Notes: generated from the letters alone by a model not told the origin. 42,224 nt of DNA from Terriglobia bacterium (GCA_020073205.1 JAIQFR010000027.1:1-42224); one strand, 5' to 3'; counted from the stretch's first letter, positions 33,471-41,874 are shown. Numbers and translations are program-made.

Positions 33471-33600
33471 TCCGTGCTTCCGCGACATTAGCGATTCGCT
33501 CCCGCAGGGTACTGCCCTACCGTCGCTGCCAGGCTGACGTAGCGCGGCAACGCCGCGCGCCAGCATGGCGCGTGGCGCTCGAGGGCGCGCTCCCGCGACC

Positions 33601-34260
33601 TCAATCATCGGGGTCCCCCTCACCCTCTCGACGGGCCAGACGCTCGCGGATCTCGGCTTCGGCCGCTTTGACCTCGGCTTGCAGCAGGTTGATCTTCTCC
33701 ATGATCGGATCGATCAGATCGGCGTGATCGAGCAGGTCGGCGTGGAGGCGCCGGTCCACGCCCACGATCCGCGCCGGGATCCCGACCACCGTGCAGTTGT
33801 CCGGAACGTCCCGCACCACCACCGACCCCGCCCCCACCTTGACGTTCTCCCCCAGGACGATGTCGCCCAGCACGGCCGCGCCGCATCCCACGACCACTCC
33901 GCGGCGGAGCGTCGGGTGGCGCTTCCCGCGCGTCTTGCCGGTGCCGCCCAGCGTGACGCCCTGATAGAGCGTGCACTGGTCCCCGATCACCGCGGTCTCT
34001 CCGACGACGGTTCCCATGCCGTGGTCGATGAACACGTCGCGTCCGATCGTCGCGCCGGGATGGATCTCGATCCCCGTCAGGAACCGCGCCGTGTGCGACA
34101 CGAGGCGGGCCAGCGTTCGGAGCCGGAGGCGCGCGTGGAGGTAATGCGCGACCCGATGGGCCGCGAGCGCGTGCACCCCCGGATAAGCCAGCAGGATCTC
34201 GAGGCCCGACCGCGCCGCCGGATCCCGCTGACGCACGGTGTCGAAGTACTTGAACATCAT
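33601..34260 (-). CDS. cysE: Serine O-acetyltransferase
   Basis: 219 residues from the ATG at 34260 with GAGGA nine bases upstream (ATG codons at 34257 and 34281 also exist). It acetylates serine for cysteine synthesis. A short helical N-terminus typical of the EpsC-like shorter class (VRQRDPAARSGLEILLAYPG, HRVAHYLHA) leads into the left-handed beta-helix of hexapeptide repeats: IEIHPGATIGRDVFIDHGMG, VVGETAVIGDQCTLYQGVTLG, GKRHPTLRRGVVVGCGAAVLG, VGAGSVVVRDVP. His and Gly positions of the acetyl-CoA and serine sites are in place. A 45-residue charged helix ends the protein. Confidence 0.94.
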   Translation of the reverse strand: MMFKYFDTVRQRDPAARSGLEILLAYPGVHALAAHRVAHYLHARLRLRTLARLVSHTARFLTGIEIHPGATIGRDVFIDHGMGTVVGETAVIGDQCTLYQGVTLGGTGKTRGKRHPTLRRGVVVGCGAAVLGDIVLGENVKVGAGSVVVRDVPDNCTVVGIPARIVGVDRRLHADLLDHADLIDPIMEKINLLQAEVKAAEAEIRERLARREGEGDPDD

Positions 34261-34290
34261 CGGTCCTCGCAGGGTCGACATTTCGCCGCC

Positions 34291-34320
34291 CGGAGGGTCA
34301 ATTTATCATCCTACCCTCCG
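34291..34320 (-). promoter_or_regulatory. Promoter with flanking 8-bp inverted repeat upstream of cysE
   Basis: CGGAGGGT (34291-34298) and ACCCTCCG (34313-34320) are perfect inverted repeats 14 bases apart. Between them, on the minus strand, is TGATAAATT, an extended -10 with hexamer TAAATT at 34305-34300. A dimeric repressor site laid over the cysE promoter is a reasonable reading. A hairpin in the leader is less likely because the start would fall inside it. Confidence 0.45.
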
Positions 34321-34344
34321 CAAAAGCACGGCTGATCGGCAGCA

Positions 34345-34528
34345 TCCGGGGGTTCCACCCCCGGACCCCTGGCAACCACGCGAGCGCAAGGCAGCGGACT
34401 GCCTCGCGCTCGCGGGGTTACATCAAGAAGACACCGGTTCGGGTCCGCAAGAAGTAACCCCGAGTTTGGAGGGCAGTCCCCTGCCCTCCAAACTCGGGGT
34501 TGCGGGGGTTCGGGGGCGGAGCCCCCGA
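34345..34528. repeat. Tandem hairpin cluster (REP-like) between cysE and the SpoIIE phosphatase gene
   Basis: At least four perfect or near-perfect palindromes in 184 bases: 34345-34365 (9 pairs, 3-base loop); 34379-34414 (9 plus 5 pairs); 34456-34501 (21 perfect pairs, 4-base loop); 34510-34528 (8 pairs, 3-base loop). GGGGTTAC at 34414-34421 also pairs with GTAACCCC at 34454-34461, bridging two of them. None has a T tract. There is no credible ORF. Clusters like this are typical of repeated extragenic palindromes. Confidence 0.65.
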
Positions 34529-34607
34529 CGATCCGCTCGCCGTTGCCCTCCCTTCCCGCGCTCTGCTACCGTACCCTCTCCGTCGGTCGTCGAACACCGG
34601 AGCCCCC

Positions 34608-35795
34608 GTGTACTACAAGAACCTGTTCCGGAAGCTCGAGAAGACGCTGGCCACCCTCGAGCGATCGGAAGACCTGGTCGGCACCCTCGCCGCGATACTC
34701 GGCCGCCTGGTGAACGACTTCCAGGACGACCTCGGGATCGTGGGCGGGAGGATCTACGTCCGCCACGGGAGCCACTACGTCCTGGAGACGGAGTTCCCGC
34801 CCGGCAAGGCCCCGCTCGGCTTCAGGATTCCCGTGTCGTACCGGCCGATCCAGGAGATCCTCGATCGGGGATTCGTGCTGAAGGACATCACGGACCCGGG
34901 GATCGATCGCGAGATCGAGCGGGCGATCGGGGTGAGCGTCTTCGCCGCGATCCGCGTCGGCGAGAAGGGGCGCCAGATCATGGCGTTCAGCCTCAAGCAC
35001 CCCGCCGAGGCGGATCAGGTGGTCTACACGCTGAACACGATCCGGCACGTGGTGAATCTCAAGGTGCGCCAGGAGCACCTCGAGGGTCGGGTCGCCGAGG
35101 CGCGGGAGATCCAGCTCTCCCTCCTGCCCCTGACCTCGCCCGCCTTCGGGCCGTTCGATCTCCACGGCGCGTCCGTTCCGGCGGAGGAGGTCGGAGGCGA
35201 TCTCTACGACTTCATCCCGGTCTCCTCGCGGCGAATCGGGATCGCGATCGCCGACTCGTCGGGCCACGGCCTTCCTGCCGCCCTCCAGGCCCGGGACGCC
35301 ATCATCGGCCTCAGGATGGGGGTCGAGGAGCAACTGCGGCTCACGGCGACCATCGAGAAGCTGAACCGGGTCGTCAGCCACTCCGCCCTCGCCTCGAAGT
35401 TCATCTCGCTGTTCTACGGCGAGCTGGAGCTGAACGGCACGCTGGTCTACTGCAACGCGGGGCACACGCCGCCGCTGCTCCGGGCACGCGGCGGCGTCGA
35501 GGAGCTGACCCGCGGCGGAACCGTGCTGGGCCCGAATCCCGACGCTCGCTACGAGCGGGGGTACGTGGACCTGCCTCCGGGCTCGGCGCTCCTGGCTTAC
35601 ACGGACGGTATCAGCGAAGCGGAGAGCGCCGCGGGCGAGGCGTTCGGGGTGGAGCGGCTCCGGGAGGTCCTGGCGTCCGAGCGGTGGGCCTCGGCGCGAA
35701 ACCTCGTCGAGAAGGTCTTCGGGGCGGTCAAGGAGTTCTCCTTGGCGGACCCGCCCGTGGACGACCAGACGGTCGTCGCGGTGGTGAGGCGCTGA
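34608..35795 (+). CDS. GAF-domain SpoIIE-family (PP2C) serine phosphatase
   Basis: 395 residues from the GTG at 34608 with GGAG upstream. The N-terminal ~170 residues look like a GAF sensor (LGIVGGRIYVRHGSHYVL, SVFAAIRVGEKGRQIMAF). A linker helix reads EAREIQLSLLPL, and the C-terminal PP2C domain carries the metal-binding aspartates in EEVGGDLYDFIP, IADSSGHGLPAAL and LAYTDGISEAES, ending DDQTVVAVV. This RsbU-like layout normally dephosphorylates an anti-anti-sigma factor in a partner-switching pathway. No STAS or RsbW-type gene is nearby, so the partner must be elsewhere. Confidence 0.92.
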   Translation: MYYKNLFRKLEKTLATLERSEDLVGTLAAILGRLVNDFQDDLGIVGGRIYVRHGSHYVLETEFPPGKAPLGFRIPVSYRPIQEILDRGFVLKDITDPGIDREIERAIGVSVFAAIRVGEKGRQIMAFSLKHPAEADQVVYTLNTIRHVVNLKVRQEHLEGRVAEAREIQLSLLPLTSPAFGPFDLHGASVPAEEVGGDLYDFIPVSSRRIGIAIADSSGHGLPAALQARDAIIGLRMGVEEQLRLTATIEKLNRVVSHSALASKFISLFYGELELNGTLVYCNAGHTPPLLRARGGVEELTRGGTVLGPNPDARYERGYVDLPPGSALLAYTDGISEAESAAGEAFGVERLREVLASERWASARNLVEKVFGAVKEFSLADPPVDDQTVVAVVRR

Positions 35796-36518
35796 TCACC
35801 GCTCGAGGAGGCAGAACACCACGCCCACGGCGGCGATGAGCAGCCCGCTCCACGCCTCCATGTGGCGCGCCGCTCCCGGCGGCTCGAAGCGCCGGATGCC
35901 GACGACCCCCGCCACGGACAGGCCCACCATGAGCGCGATCGTGGTGACGCTGTAGGCCAGCGAGACCATGGCGATGACCCTCGCGCCGTGCTCCGCTGCG
36001 GCCAGCACGATGGGGAGGACGAGCACGCACGGGTTCAGGCCGACAATCAGCGCGAGGTAGACGACCCCGCGCCCCCCCGCGCCCTCGATGAGCTGCCGGT
36101 CGGCGTGGTAGTGGAGATGCTCCGGGTGAACATCCCCCTCGTGCCCGTCGCAGTCGGGCCCCTCCTCGCCGCGGTGGAGCATCACTCCGCCGGGGTGGAA
36201 ATGCCCCCCCTTCTTCCAGGCCCATCCGGCGTAGGCCAGGCCGAACACCACGAGCAGCGCGCCGCTGACGCGCTCGAGGGTCGCCCCGACCGCCTCCATC
36301 GCCCCGCGGCCGATCCGGATGGCCACGAGGCCGAGCAGGACCGAGAGGCCCGTGTGGATCAACGCCGAAGCCCCGGAGACCGTCGCGACGGTCCGCGCAC
36401 GCCAGCGACGAGCCCGGCCGATGAGCACGAACGGGAGCCAGTGGTCCGGGATGAGCGTGTGGAACGCCGCGGTCGCGACCGCGGTCCCCGTCAGCAGGTA
36501 AGAGGTGGCATCCGACAC
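35796..36518 (-). CDS. NicO/RcnA-like nickel-cobalt transporter family membrane protein
   Basis: 240 residues from a GTG at 36518 with AGGAG about 11 bases upstream. Six or so hydrophobic helices are visible. The first contains AFHTLIPDHWLPF, matching the His-x4-Asp-His metal motif of NicO/HoxN-type proteins, and the second has ALIHTGLSVLLG. A hydrophilic loop at about 105-145 is rich in His and acidic residues (HFHPGG, DCDGHEGDVHPEHLHYHAD), as in RcnA efflux proteins. GLNPCVLVLPIVLAA lies in the fourth helix. Metal specificity and direction are unproven. The stop abuts the convergent phosphatase gene with no gap. Confidence 0.75.
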   Translation of the reverse strand: MSDATSYLLTGTAVATAAFHTLIPDHWLPFVLIGRARRWRARTVATVSGASALIHTGLSVLLGLVAIRIGRGAMEAVGATLERVSGALLVVFGLAYAGWAWKKGGHFHPGGVMLHRGEEGPDCDGHEGDVHPEHLHYHADRQLIEGAGGRGVVYLALIVGLNPCVLVLPIVLAAAEHGARVIAMVSLAYSVTTIALMVGLSVAGVVGIRRFEPPGAARHMEAWSGLLIAAVGVVFCLLER

Positions 36519-36555
36519 GGGATCATCTCGCTCCTCGAGAAGAGGCGGCCGGATT

Positions 36556-37887
36556 CTAGCACCCGCCAGGCCGCTCGATGAGCGCGGCCGCGCGCTCGCC
36601 GGAGGCGGCGGCTCCCTCGAGCGTCGCGGGAAGCCCCGTGTCGGTCCAATCGCCGGCCAGCACCAGGTTCGGCACGGCGGTCTCCGCCTTAGGCCTCGAC
36701 GCCAGGTTGTCCGGCGTGAAGCGCGCCGTCGCCTCGCGCTCCTTGATGACGCGCGACCTGACGAGCGCCGCGCCGCGGCTCCCCGGAAAGAACCGGCGGA
36801 CCTCCTCCGTCGCGGTTCGGACGATCTCGTCGCGCCCGCGCTCGATCCAGTCGAACGCCGCGCTCCGCACGAGCGAGAGGTAGCCCGGCGGTCTGGCTCC
36901 CCCGATCCGGCCGCGGTCGAACACCCAGTGGACGGGAGAGCCCAGGAGCCCCGACATGCTGCGGTCCGCGACCTCGCGATCGAACCAGAGGTGGACGCCG
37001 ACGATCGGGGACGCCCCCAGGGATCTCGCACGCTCGGCCCCGAAGTCGGACGCGCCGGGGGGCAGAAGCCCGGCGGCGGCGCGCGGAGGAACGGCGACCA
37101 CCGCGGCGCCCCCCTCGTGCCGGCTCCCGTCCCGGCAGACCGCAGCCTCGAACCGTCCGTCGTGGCCGGTCTCGAGGCGCTCCACGAGCTTCCCCAGCAA
37201 GATCTCTCCACGGCGCTCGCCGAGGTACCTTGCCGCGGGCGCGGCGATCACCGCGTCGAGGCCGCGCGACGGGAAGCCGAGGCGCGACGCCGAGGGGCCG
37301 CCGAGGAGCGCGCGCCGCACCACTTCGGCGAGCAGCGAGGCGGGCGCGGTCTCGGGATCGAGGTTCAGCGCCGCGAGCGTCAGCGGGTCCCACAGCACCG
37401 AGCGACCGGCCCGCGACGAACCGAGCGAGGCGAGCCACGCGGCGACCGTCATCCCCCGGGCGCGGGGCCCGCCGGAGCGTACGTCGCGCGCGACGGCGCG
37501 GGCCGTGGCGAGATCGCGCAGCGGAAAGCCATCGAGACGCGCCAGGCCCGCGAGGAGCCCGAAGGGAGACGGAAGCGCCGCCGGCCGGAACGTCGCGCGG
37601 CCCCCTCCGGGCCGAAGCATGACCACTTCGAGGCGCGGCTCGAACGCGATGGCCGCCGATCCCCCGGTCCGGGACGTGAACCTCAGGAAGCTCTCATAGC
37701 ACCCGATCACGAGATGCTGGCCGTTGTCCTCCACGTCTCCGGTCAATGGGTCGACGAAGGAGCGCGCCCGCCCGCCGGGTGCGCGCGCCGCCTCGAGGAG
37801 GCGGACCTTCGCGCCGCGAGCCGCGAGAACGGCGGCCGCCGCCAGTCCCGCGCACCCCGCCCCCACGATGATCGCGTCCGGCCTCAA
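36556..37887 (-). CDS. hpnE: Hydroxysqualene dehydroxylase (HpnE)
   Basis: 443 residues from a TTG overlapping the hpnD stop as TTGA. The FAD-binding beta-alpha-beta motif is right at the start (IIVGAGCAGLAAAAVLA, then GAKVRLLEAARAPGGRARSF), followed by EDNGQHLVIGCYESFL, VGVHLWFDREVA and the C-terminal FAD block LVLAGDWTDTGLPATLEGA. It is a member of the phytoene-desaturase-like family. Next to hpnC and hpnD it is expected to reduce hydroxysqualene to squalene, the last step of the HpnCDE route from farnesyl diphosphate. No squalene-hopene cyclase lies in the window. Confidence 0.92.
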   Translation of the reverse strand: MRPDAIIVGAGCAGLAAAAVLAARGAKVRLLEAARAPGGRARSFVDPLTGDVEDNGQHLVIGCYESFLRFTSRTGGSAAIAFEPRLEVVMLRPGGGRATFRPAALPSPFGLLAGLARLDGFPLRDLATARAVARDVRSGGPRARGMTVAAWLASLGSSRAGRSVLWDPLTLAALNLDPETAPASLLAEVVRRALLGGPSASRLGFPSRGLDAVIAAPAARYLGERRGEILLGKLVERLETGHDGRFEAAVCRDGSRHEGGAAVVAVPPRAAAGLLPPGASDFGAERARSLGASPIVGVHLWFDREVADRSMSGLLGSPVHWVFDRGRIGGARPPGYLSLVRSAAFDWIERGRDEIVRTATEEVRRFFPGSRGAALVRSRVIKEREATARFTPDNLASRPKAETAVPNLVLAGDWTDTGLPATLEGAAASGERAAALIERPGGC

Positions 37888-38747
37888 GCTCGGCTCCCCA
37901 GCCGGTCTCTCAGGAGAACGCCGAGGGCGATCAGCCCCCGGTGCGGCGCCGCGACCCGGGGCTTCCGAGCGAGCACCGCGGCCCCCGCGCGCTCGATCTT
38001 GCGGAGGAGCACGCGATAGACCGCGGCCATGATCCGCCCCGCCATCAGCCGCCGGCTCTCTCTCCGGGGGAGGGCGGCGGCCGCCGCGGCGAATCGATCC
38101 CGCGCGTACGCGGCCTGCTCGCGGATCAGCGCGTCGAGCCGCTGCAGCACGTCCGGGTCGCGCCGGGACAGGTCGCTCTCCACGAGACCGTGGCGGCGGA
38201 GCGCTCCCGCCGGCAGATAGACCCGGCCCCTCTCGAGGTCCTCCCCGACGTCCCGAAGGATGTTCGTCCACTGGAGCGCCACGCCCAGCTCCTCCGCGTA
38301 GGCGTCCGCGGCGCCCTCCTCGCATCCGAAGACGCGGACGCAAAGCAGGCCGACGGCGGACGCCACGTGGCGGCAGTACTGACGGAGGTCCTCCTCGCTC
38401 TCGTAACGGCGGCCCTCGATGTCCCAGCCCACGCCCTCGAGGAGTTCCTCGAACGGCTCCCGCGGAAGACGGAACGCCTCGACCACGCGGGCCAGGCGGG
38501 CGACGTCCGGGTCGTCCGCCCTCCCCGCGAAAGCGTCGTCGAGCTCGCGGCGGACGGCGGCGAGCGCGGCCCGCGCCTCCTGAGGTCCGGCCGCCTCGTC
38601 CACCGCGTCGTCCGCACGGCGGCAGAAGCCGTACACCGTCAGGATCCCCTCCCGCCTCGCGGGAGGCAGGAAGCGGAACGCGACGCGGAAGCTGCTGGCG
38701 GGGCCGCGGGCGCCCCTCCCCGCCGCGGCGGCGCCGCTCGGGGTCAC
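37884..38747 (-). CDS. hpnD: Presqualene diphosphate synthase (HpnD)
   Basis: 287 residues from a GTG overlapping the hpnC stop as GTGA. It joins two farnesyl diphosphates to presqualene diphosphate. Trans-isoprenyl synthase motifs are FCRRADDAVDE (first Asp-rich) and QWTNILRDVGEDLERGRVYL (second Asp-rich), with FRVAFRFLPPARREGI near the N-terminus. The short Ala-rich beginning is typical. It sits between hpnC and hpnE in the canonical order. Confidence 0.93.
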   Translation of the reverse strand: MTPSGAAAAGRGARGPASSFRVAFRFLPPARREGILTVYGFCRRADDAVDEAAGPQEARAALAAVRRELDDAFAGRADDPDVARLARVVEAFRLPREPFEELLEGVGWDIEGRRYESEEDLRQYCRHVASAVGLLCVRVFGCEEGAADAYAEELGVALQWTNILRDVGEDLERGRVYLPAGALRRHGLVESDLSRRDPDVLQRLDALIREQAAYARDRFAAAAAALPRRESRRLMAGRIMAAVYRVLLRKIERAGAAVLARKPRVAAPHRGLIALGVLLRDRLGSRA

Positions 38748-39631
38748 GGCGACGCCCAGCGGCCGAGCACCGCCTTCGCGGTCAGGAGCGCTTTGTCGCC
38801 GGCGGTCAGCTCCGGGCGCGCGTGGAACACGTCGCAGCCTGCGGCTTCGATCCGGTCGAGGATCCGGTTCCCTCCGAGCCACGTCAGCCGGATCTCGATC
38901 GCCAGCCGGCCTCGGAGCTCGTGGAGGAGCGGGCGGCCGTCCTCGAAGAAACGCCGTGTCCGCCCGAGAAGCTCCAGCAGGAGGGCTCGAAGCCCCTCGT
39001 GGAGCCGTCCGGCGCGGAGATCTTCCTCGGCGACGCCGAACCTAAGGCGGTCGTCGGCGGGGAGGTAGATCCGGTCGTTCCTCAGGTCGACCGCGACGTC
39101 CTGCCAGAAGTTGGTGAGCTGGAGGCCGGTGCAGATCGCGTCCGAATGGCGCGCGCGCGCGTCGTCCGCGTGGCCGTAGAGGAGGAGCATCAACCGGCCG
39201 ATCGGGTTCGCCGACCTCCTGCAGTAGTCGAGGAGGGCGTCCCAGCTCGCGTACCGCCGGACCCGGCAGTCCTGCCTGAAGGCGTCCAGGAGGTCCCGGA
39301 ACGGCCCGGCCGGGAGCGAGAACCGCTCGATCGTTTCGCCGAGCGCGACGAACACGGGGTGGTCCGCCTCCCCGGCCAGGCAGCGATCGAGTCGCTCCTC
39401 CCAGCGCTCGAGCTGCTCGAGTCGCCTCCCGTCGTGCATCGCCTCGTCGGCGAAGTCGTCCGCGGCGCGGGCGTAGGCGTAGATCGCGGCGACGTGCGGC
39501 CTCAGGCGGCGAGGAACCAGTCGCGACGCGACGGGAAAATTCTCGTAATGGGCACGAGCGACCGCCGTGCAGTACGCGTACGCTTCCTCCCGCGTCCAGC
39601 GAGCGCGCTCCCCGACCGCGGCCTTCACCAT
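38744..39631 (-). CDS. hpnC: Hydroxysqualene synthase (HpnC)
   Basis: 295 residues from an ATG nine bases after the RNase Y stop. It converts presqualene diphosphate to hydroxysqualene. The motifs are REEAYAYCTAVARAHYENFP, VAAIYAYARAADDFADEAMH (first Asp-rich), CRRSANPIGRLMLLLYG and LQLTNFWQDVAVDLRNDRIYL (second Asp-rich). The HYENFPVAS stretch near the N-terminus separates HpnC from HpnD. Squalene is a hopanoid precursor, so membrane reinforcement is the likely end use. Confidence 0.93.
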   Translation of the reverse strand: MVKAAVGERARWTREEAYAYCTAVARAHYENFPVASRLVPRRLRPHVAAIYAYARAADDFADEAMHDGRRLEQLERWEERLDRCLAGEADHPVFVALGETIERFSLPAGPFRDLLDAFRQDCRVRRYASWDALLDYCRRSANPIGRLMLLLYGHADDARARHSDAICTGLQLTNFWQDVAVDLRNDRIYLPADDRLRFGVAEEDLRAGRLHEGLRALLLELLGRTRRFFEDGRPLLHELRGRLAIEIRLTWLGGNRILDRIEAAGCDVFHARPELTAGDKALLTAKAVLGRWASP

Positions 39632-39640
39632 GCCCGTGGC

Positions 39641-41209
39641 CTACCGGGCGTACTCGACGGCACGCACCTCGCGGATCACGGTCACCTTGATCTTGCCGGG
39701 GTAGTCCATCTCGGTCTGGATGCGCGACGCCAGCTCGGACGCCAGGAGGTCGACCTTCGCGTCGTCGACCTCTTCGGAGCGGGCGATCACGCGGATCTCG
39801 CGCCCCGCCTGGATCGCGTACGACTGCTCCACCCCCGGCATGGAGTTGGCGAGCCCCTCGAGCTGCTCGATCCGCTTGATGTACTCGGCGACGCTCTTCC
39901 GCCTCGCCCCGGGCCGCGCGCCCGAGAGGGAGTCGGCGGCCGAGACCAGGACGGAGATCGGCGAGATGACCTCGCAGTCCTCGTGATGCGAAGCGATGGC
40001 GTTGATGACGACCTCGGGCTCGCCGTACTTCCTCGCGACCTCGGCGCCGATCTCCGGGTGCGTTCCCTCCCGCTCGTAGTCGATCGCCTTGCCGATGTCG
40101 TGGAACAGGCCCGCGCGACGGGCCAGCTTCTCGTCGAGCCTCAGCTCCGCGGCCAGCATCCCGGTGAGGACGGAGACCTCCTTGGCGTGGAGGAGCGCGT
40201 TCTGCCCGTACGAGGTCCGGTACATCAGGCGCCCCAGGAGCTTGACCATCTCGGGGTGGACGTCCCGGACCCCCAGCTCCTTCAGGGTCTGCTCCCCGGT
40301 GCGACGCATCTCCTCGTCGAGCCGCCGCCGGTTCCGGCGGACCAGGTCCTCGATCCGTCGAGGGTGGATGTTGCCGTCCTTGATCAGCGACTCGAGCACG
40401 CGGCGGGCGACCTCGCGGCGGACCGGATTGAACCCGGACAGCGTCACCGTGCTGGCCACCTCGTCGATGAGGAGCTGGATGCCGGTGGCCTTCTCGAAGG
40501 CACGGATGTTCTTCCCCTCGTGCCCGATGATCCGTCCCTTGATCTGGCTCCCCTCCGGGAGCTGGAACTGGGTGACGGTCCGCTCCGCGGAGAAGTCCGA
40601 CGCCGCTCGCTCGATCGCCAGGGCGATGATCTTCACCGCCTCGGCGTCGGCGACCCGCTGGGCCTCGTCCTTGATCTCCTTGATGAGCGCCGCCGCCTCG
40701 TACCGGGACTCCGCCTTGAGACTGGCGAGGAGCTGGCGCTTCGCGTCGTCGCGTGTCATGGCGGAGATCCGCTCGAGCTCCAGGAACTCCTTCTGGAGGA
40801 GCTTCTCGAGCTCTTCCCGGGCGCCGCGGAGCTCCTCGTCCTTGACGCCCAGGGCCGACTCGCGCTCCTGGAGGGCCTCGCGCTGCCGCCCCAGGTCCAC
40901 CTCGAGGTCCTGGAGCGTCTGCCGCTGGGTCTTCACGTCCCGCTCGCGCTTCAGGAGCTGCCCCTTCCGGGATCGAAGGTCGTTGTCCGCCTTGTTCCGC
41001 TGGCGGAAGATCTCCTCGCGCGCCTCGACCAGAGCGGTCCTCTTGGCCTTCTCCGCCTCTCGGCGGGCGTTGTGGAGCAGCTCCTCGGCTCGCCGATGCA
41101 CCGCCTCGATGCTGTTCCGGCCGAGCCGGTTGTTGAACCACCAGCCGAGCGCGCCGCCCGCGGCGAGCGCGACCGGCACGGAGATCAGAAGGAGCGTCGG
41201 GCCGCTCAT
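39641..41209 (-). CDS. rny: Ribonuclease Y
   Basis: 522 residues from the ATG at 41209 behind GAGGA. An N-terminal membrane helix (LLLISVPVALAAGGALGWWF) is followed by a long coiled coil (~30-200), a KH RNA-binding domain (GRIIGHEGKNIRAFEKATGI), and the HD phosphodiesterase domain with His370-Asp371 in GLFHDIGKAID and SHHEDCEVISP. It is a membrane-tethered endoribonuclease that initiates mRNA decay. The start overlaps the MBL hydrolase stop as ATGA, and hpnC follows, so hopanoid genes share a transcript with an RNA-decay gene. Confidence 0.96.
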   Translation of the reverse strand: MSGPTLLLISVPVALAAGGALGWWFNNRLGRNSIEAVHRRAEELLHNARREAEKAKRTALVEAREEIFRQRNKADNDLRSRKGQLLKRERDVKTQRQTLQDLEVDLGRQREALQERESALGVKDEELRGAREELEKLLQKEFLELERISAMTRDDAKRQLLASLKAESRYEAAALIKEIKDEAQRVADAEAVKIIALAIERAASDFSAERTVTQFQLPEGSQIKGRIIGHEGKNIRAFEKATGIQLLIDEVASTVTLSGFNPVRREVARRVLESLIKDGNIHPRRIEDLVRRNRRRLDEEMRRTGEQTLKELGVRDVHPEMVKLLGRLMYRTSYGQNALLHAKEVSVLTGMLAAELRLDEKLARRAGLFHDIGKAIDYEREGTHPEIGAEVARKYGEPEVVINAIASHHEDCEVISPISVLVSAADSLSGARPGARRKSVAEYIKRIEQLEGLANSMPGVEQSYAIQAGREIRVIARSEEVDDAKVDLLASELASRIQTEMDYPGKIKVTVIREVRAVEYAR

Positions 41210-41874
41210 GGTCGATCCTCCCCGCGCTCCTCGAAGGCGGCGTCGGAAACGAACGGGTTCGTGAGGCGCTCGTGTCCGAGCGTGGTCTCCGGGCCGTGCC
41301 CCGGAAAGCAGACGATGTCCGAGGGGAGCCGGAACAGCTTGCCCCGGATCGAGGCCACGAGGTCGGGCCACGAGCCCCCGGGCAGGTCGGTCCGACCCAC
41401 CGATCCCTGGAACAGCGTGTCCCCGACGATCATGCGGCGGCCGAGCCTGAGACAGGTCCCGCCCGGCGTGTGCCCGGGCGTGTGGATCACCTCGATCTCC
41501 ATCCCGTCGAACGCGAGCGGCACGCCCTCCTCGAGCTCGAGGTCCGGCTCCGGCGAGGGGTCGATCCGGTAGCCGAGGGCGTCGCCCTGGGCCGCGAGCC
41601 CGCGGAGGAACGGCGCGTCGGCGGGATGGATCGCGAGGGGTGCGCCGGTTCGCTCCTTGACGAGACGGTTCCCGGCGACGTGGTCGAGGTGCCCGTGGGT
41701 GTTCACGACGAGGTCGAGCGCGAGGCCGCGACGATCGAGGAAGTCGAGCACCTCCTCGATTCCGAATCCCGGGTCGAACAGCGCCGCCCGGCGCTTAGAC
41801 GGTCCGACGAGCACGTAAACGTTCTGCACGAACGGACCGAGCGCGAACCGGACGAGCTCGAGATCCTCCGTCAT
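41206..41874 (-). CDS. MBL-fold hydrolase, glyoxalase II-like
   Basis: 222 residues from an ATG. The metallo-beta-lactamase ligands are His60, His62, Asp64 and His65 (NTHGHLDHVAG), His135 (HTPGHTPGG), Asp152 (VGDTLFQGSVGRTDL) and His193 (FPGHGPETTLGHE). This is the YcbL/GloB-like group that hydrolyses thioesters such as S-lactoylglutathione, although the exact substrate is unknown. The order before rny suggests it heads the MBL-rny-hpnC-hpnD-hpnE transcript. The 70 bases upstream to the typA stop hold no clear consensus promoter. Confidence 0.9.
   Translation of the reverse strand: MTEDLELVRFALGPFVQNVYVLVGPSKRRAALFDPGFGIEEVLDFLDRRGLALDLVVNTHGHLDHVAGNRLVKERTGAPLAIHPADAPFLRGLAAQGDALGYRIDPSPEPDLELEEGVPLAFDGMEIEVIHTPGHTPGGTCLRLGRRMIVGDTLFQGSVGRTDLPGGSWPDLVASIRGKLFRLPSDIVCFPGHGPETTLGHERLTNPFVSDAAFEERGEDRP

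Larger units (their letters stand above)
33318..33600. other. Hairpin-rich intergenic stretch between the S26 peptidase and cysE
   Basis: About 280 bases with no secure gene. It holds a perfect 15-pair inverted repeat (33343-33357 with 33375-33389, 17-base loop), and two 7-pair GC hairpins with 3-base loops at 33542-33558 and 33556-33572. Between them, around 33414-33475, is a patch of much lower GC. A 56-codon minus frame (33485 to 33318) ends in a TGA that overlaps the alternative GTG of the peptidase gene; I could not support it as a gene. Confidence 0.6.

Noticed and set aside
33318-33623. A 101-codon minus frame between cysE and the S26 peptidase
   Set aside because: No recognisable domain, it reads through the 15-bp inverted repeat and two GC hairpins, and start support is weak. 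Its stop overlapping the GTG at 33321 is noted but not enough.
34404-34457. A short plus frame ending RGYIKKTPVRVRKK and a stop, like the tail of a basic DNA-binding protein
   Set aside because: Only about 14 plausible codons lying inside a palindrome cluster; too short to distinguish from chance.
38822-41572. A 916-codon plus-strand frame across hpnC and rny
   Set aside because: It is antisense to two well-supported genes and shows shadow composition (long Asp/Val/Leu/Gly runs).
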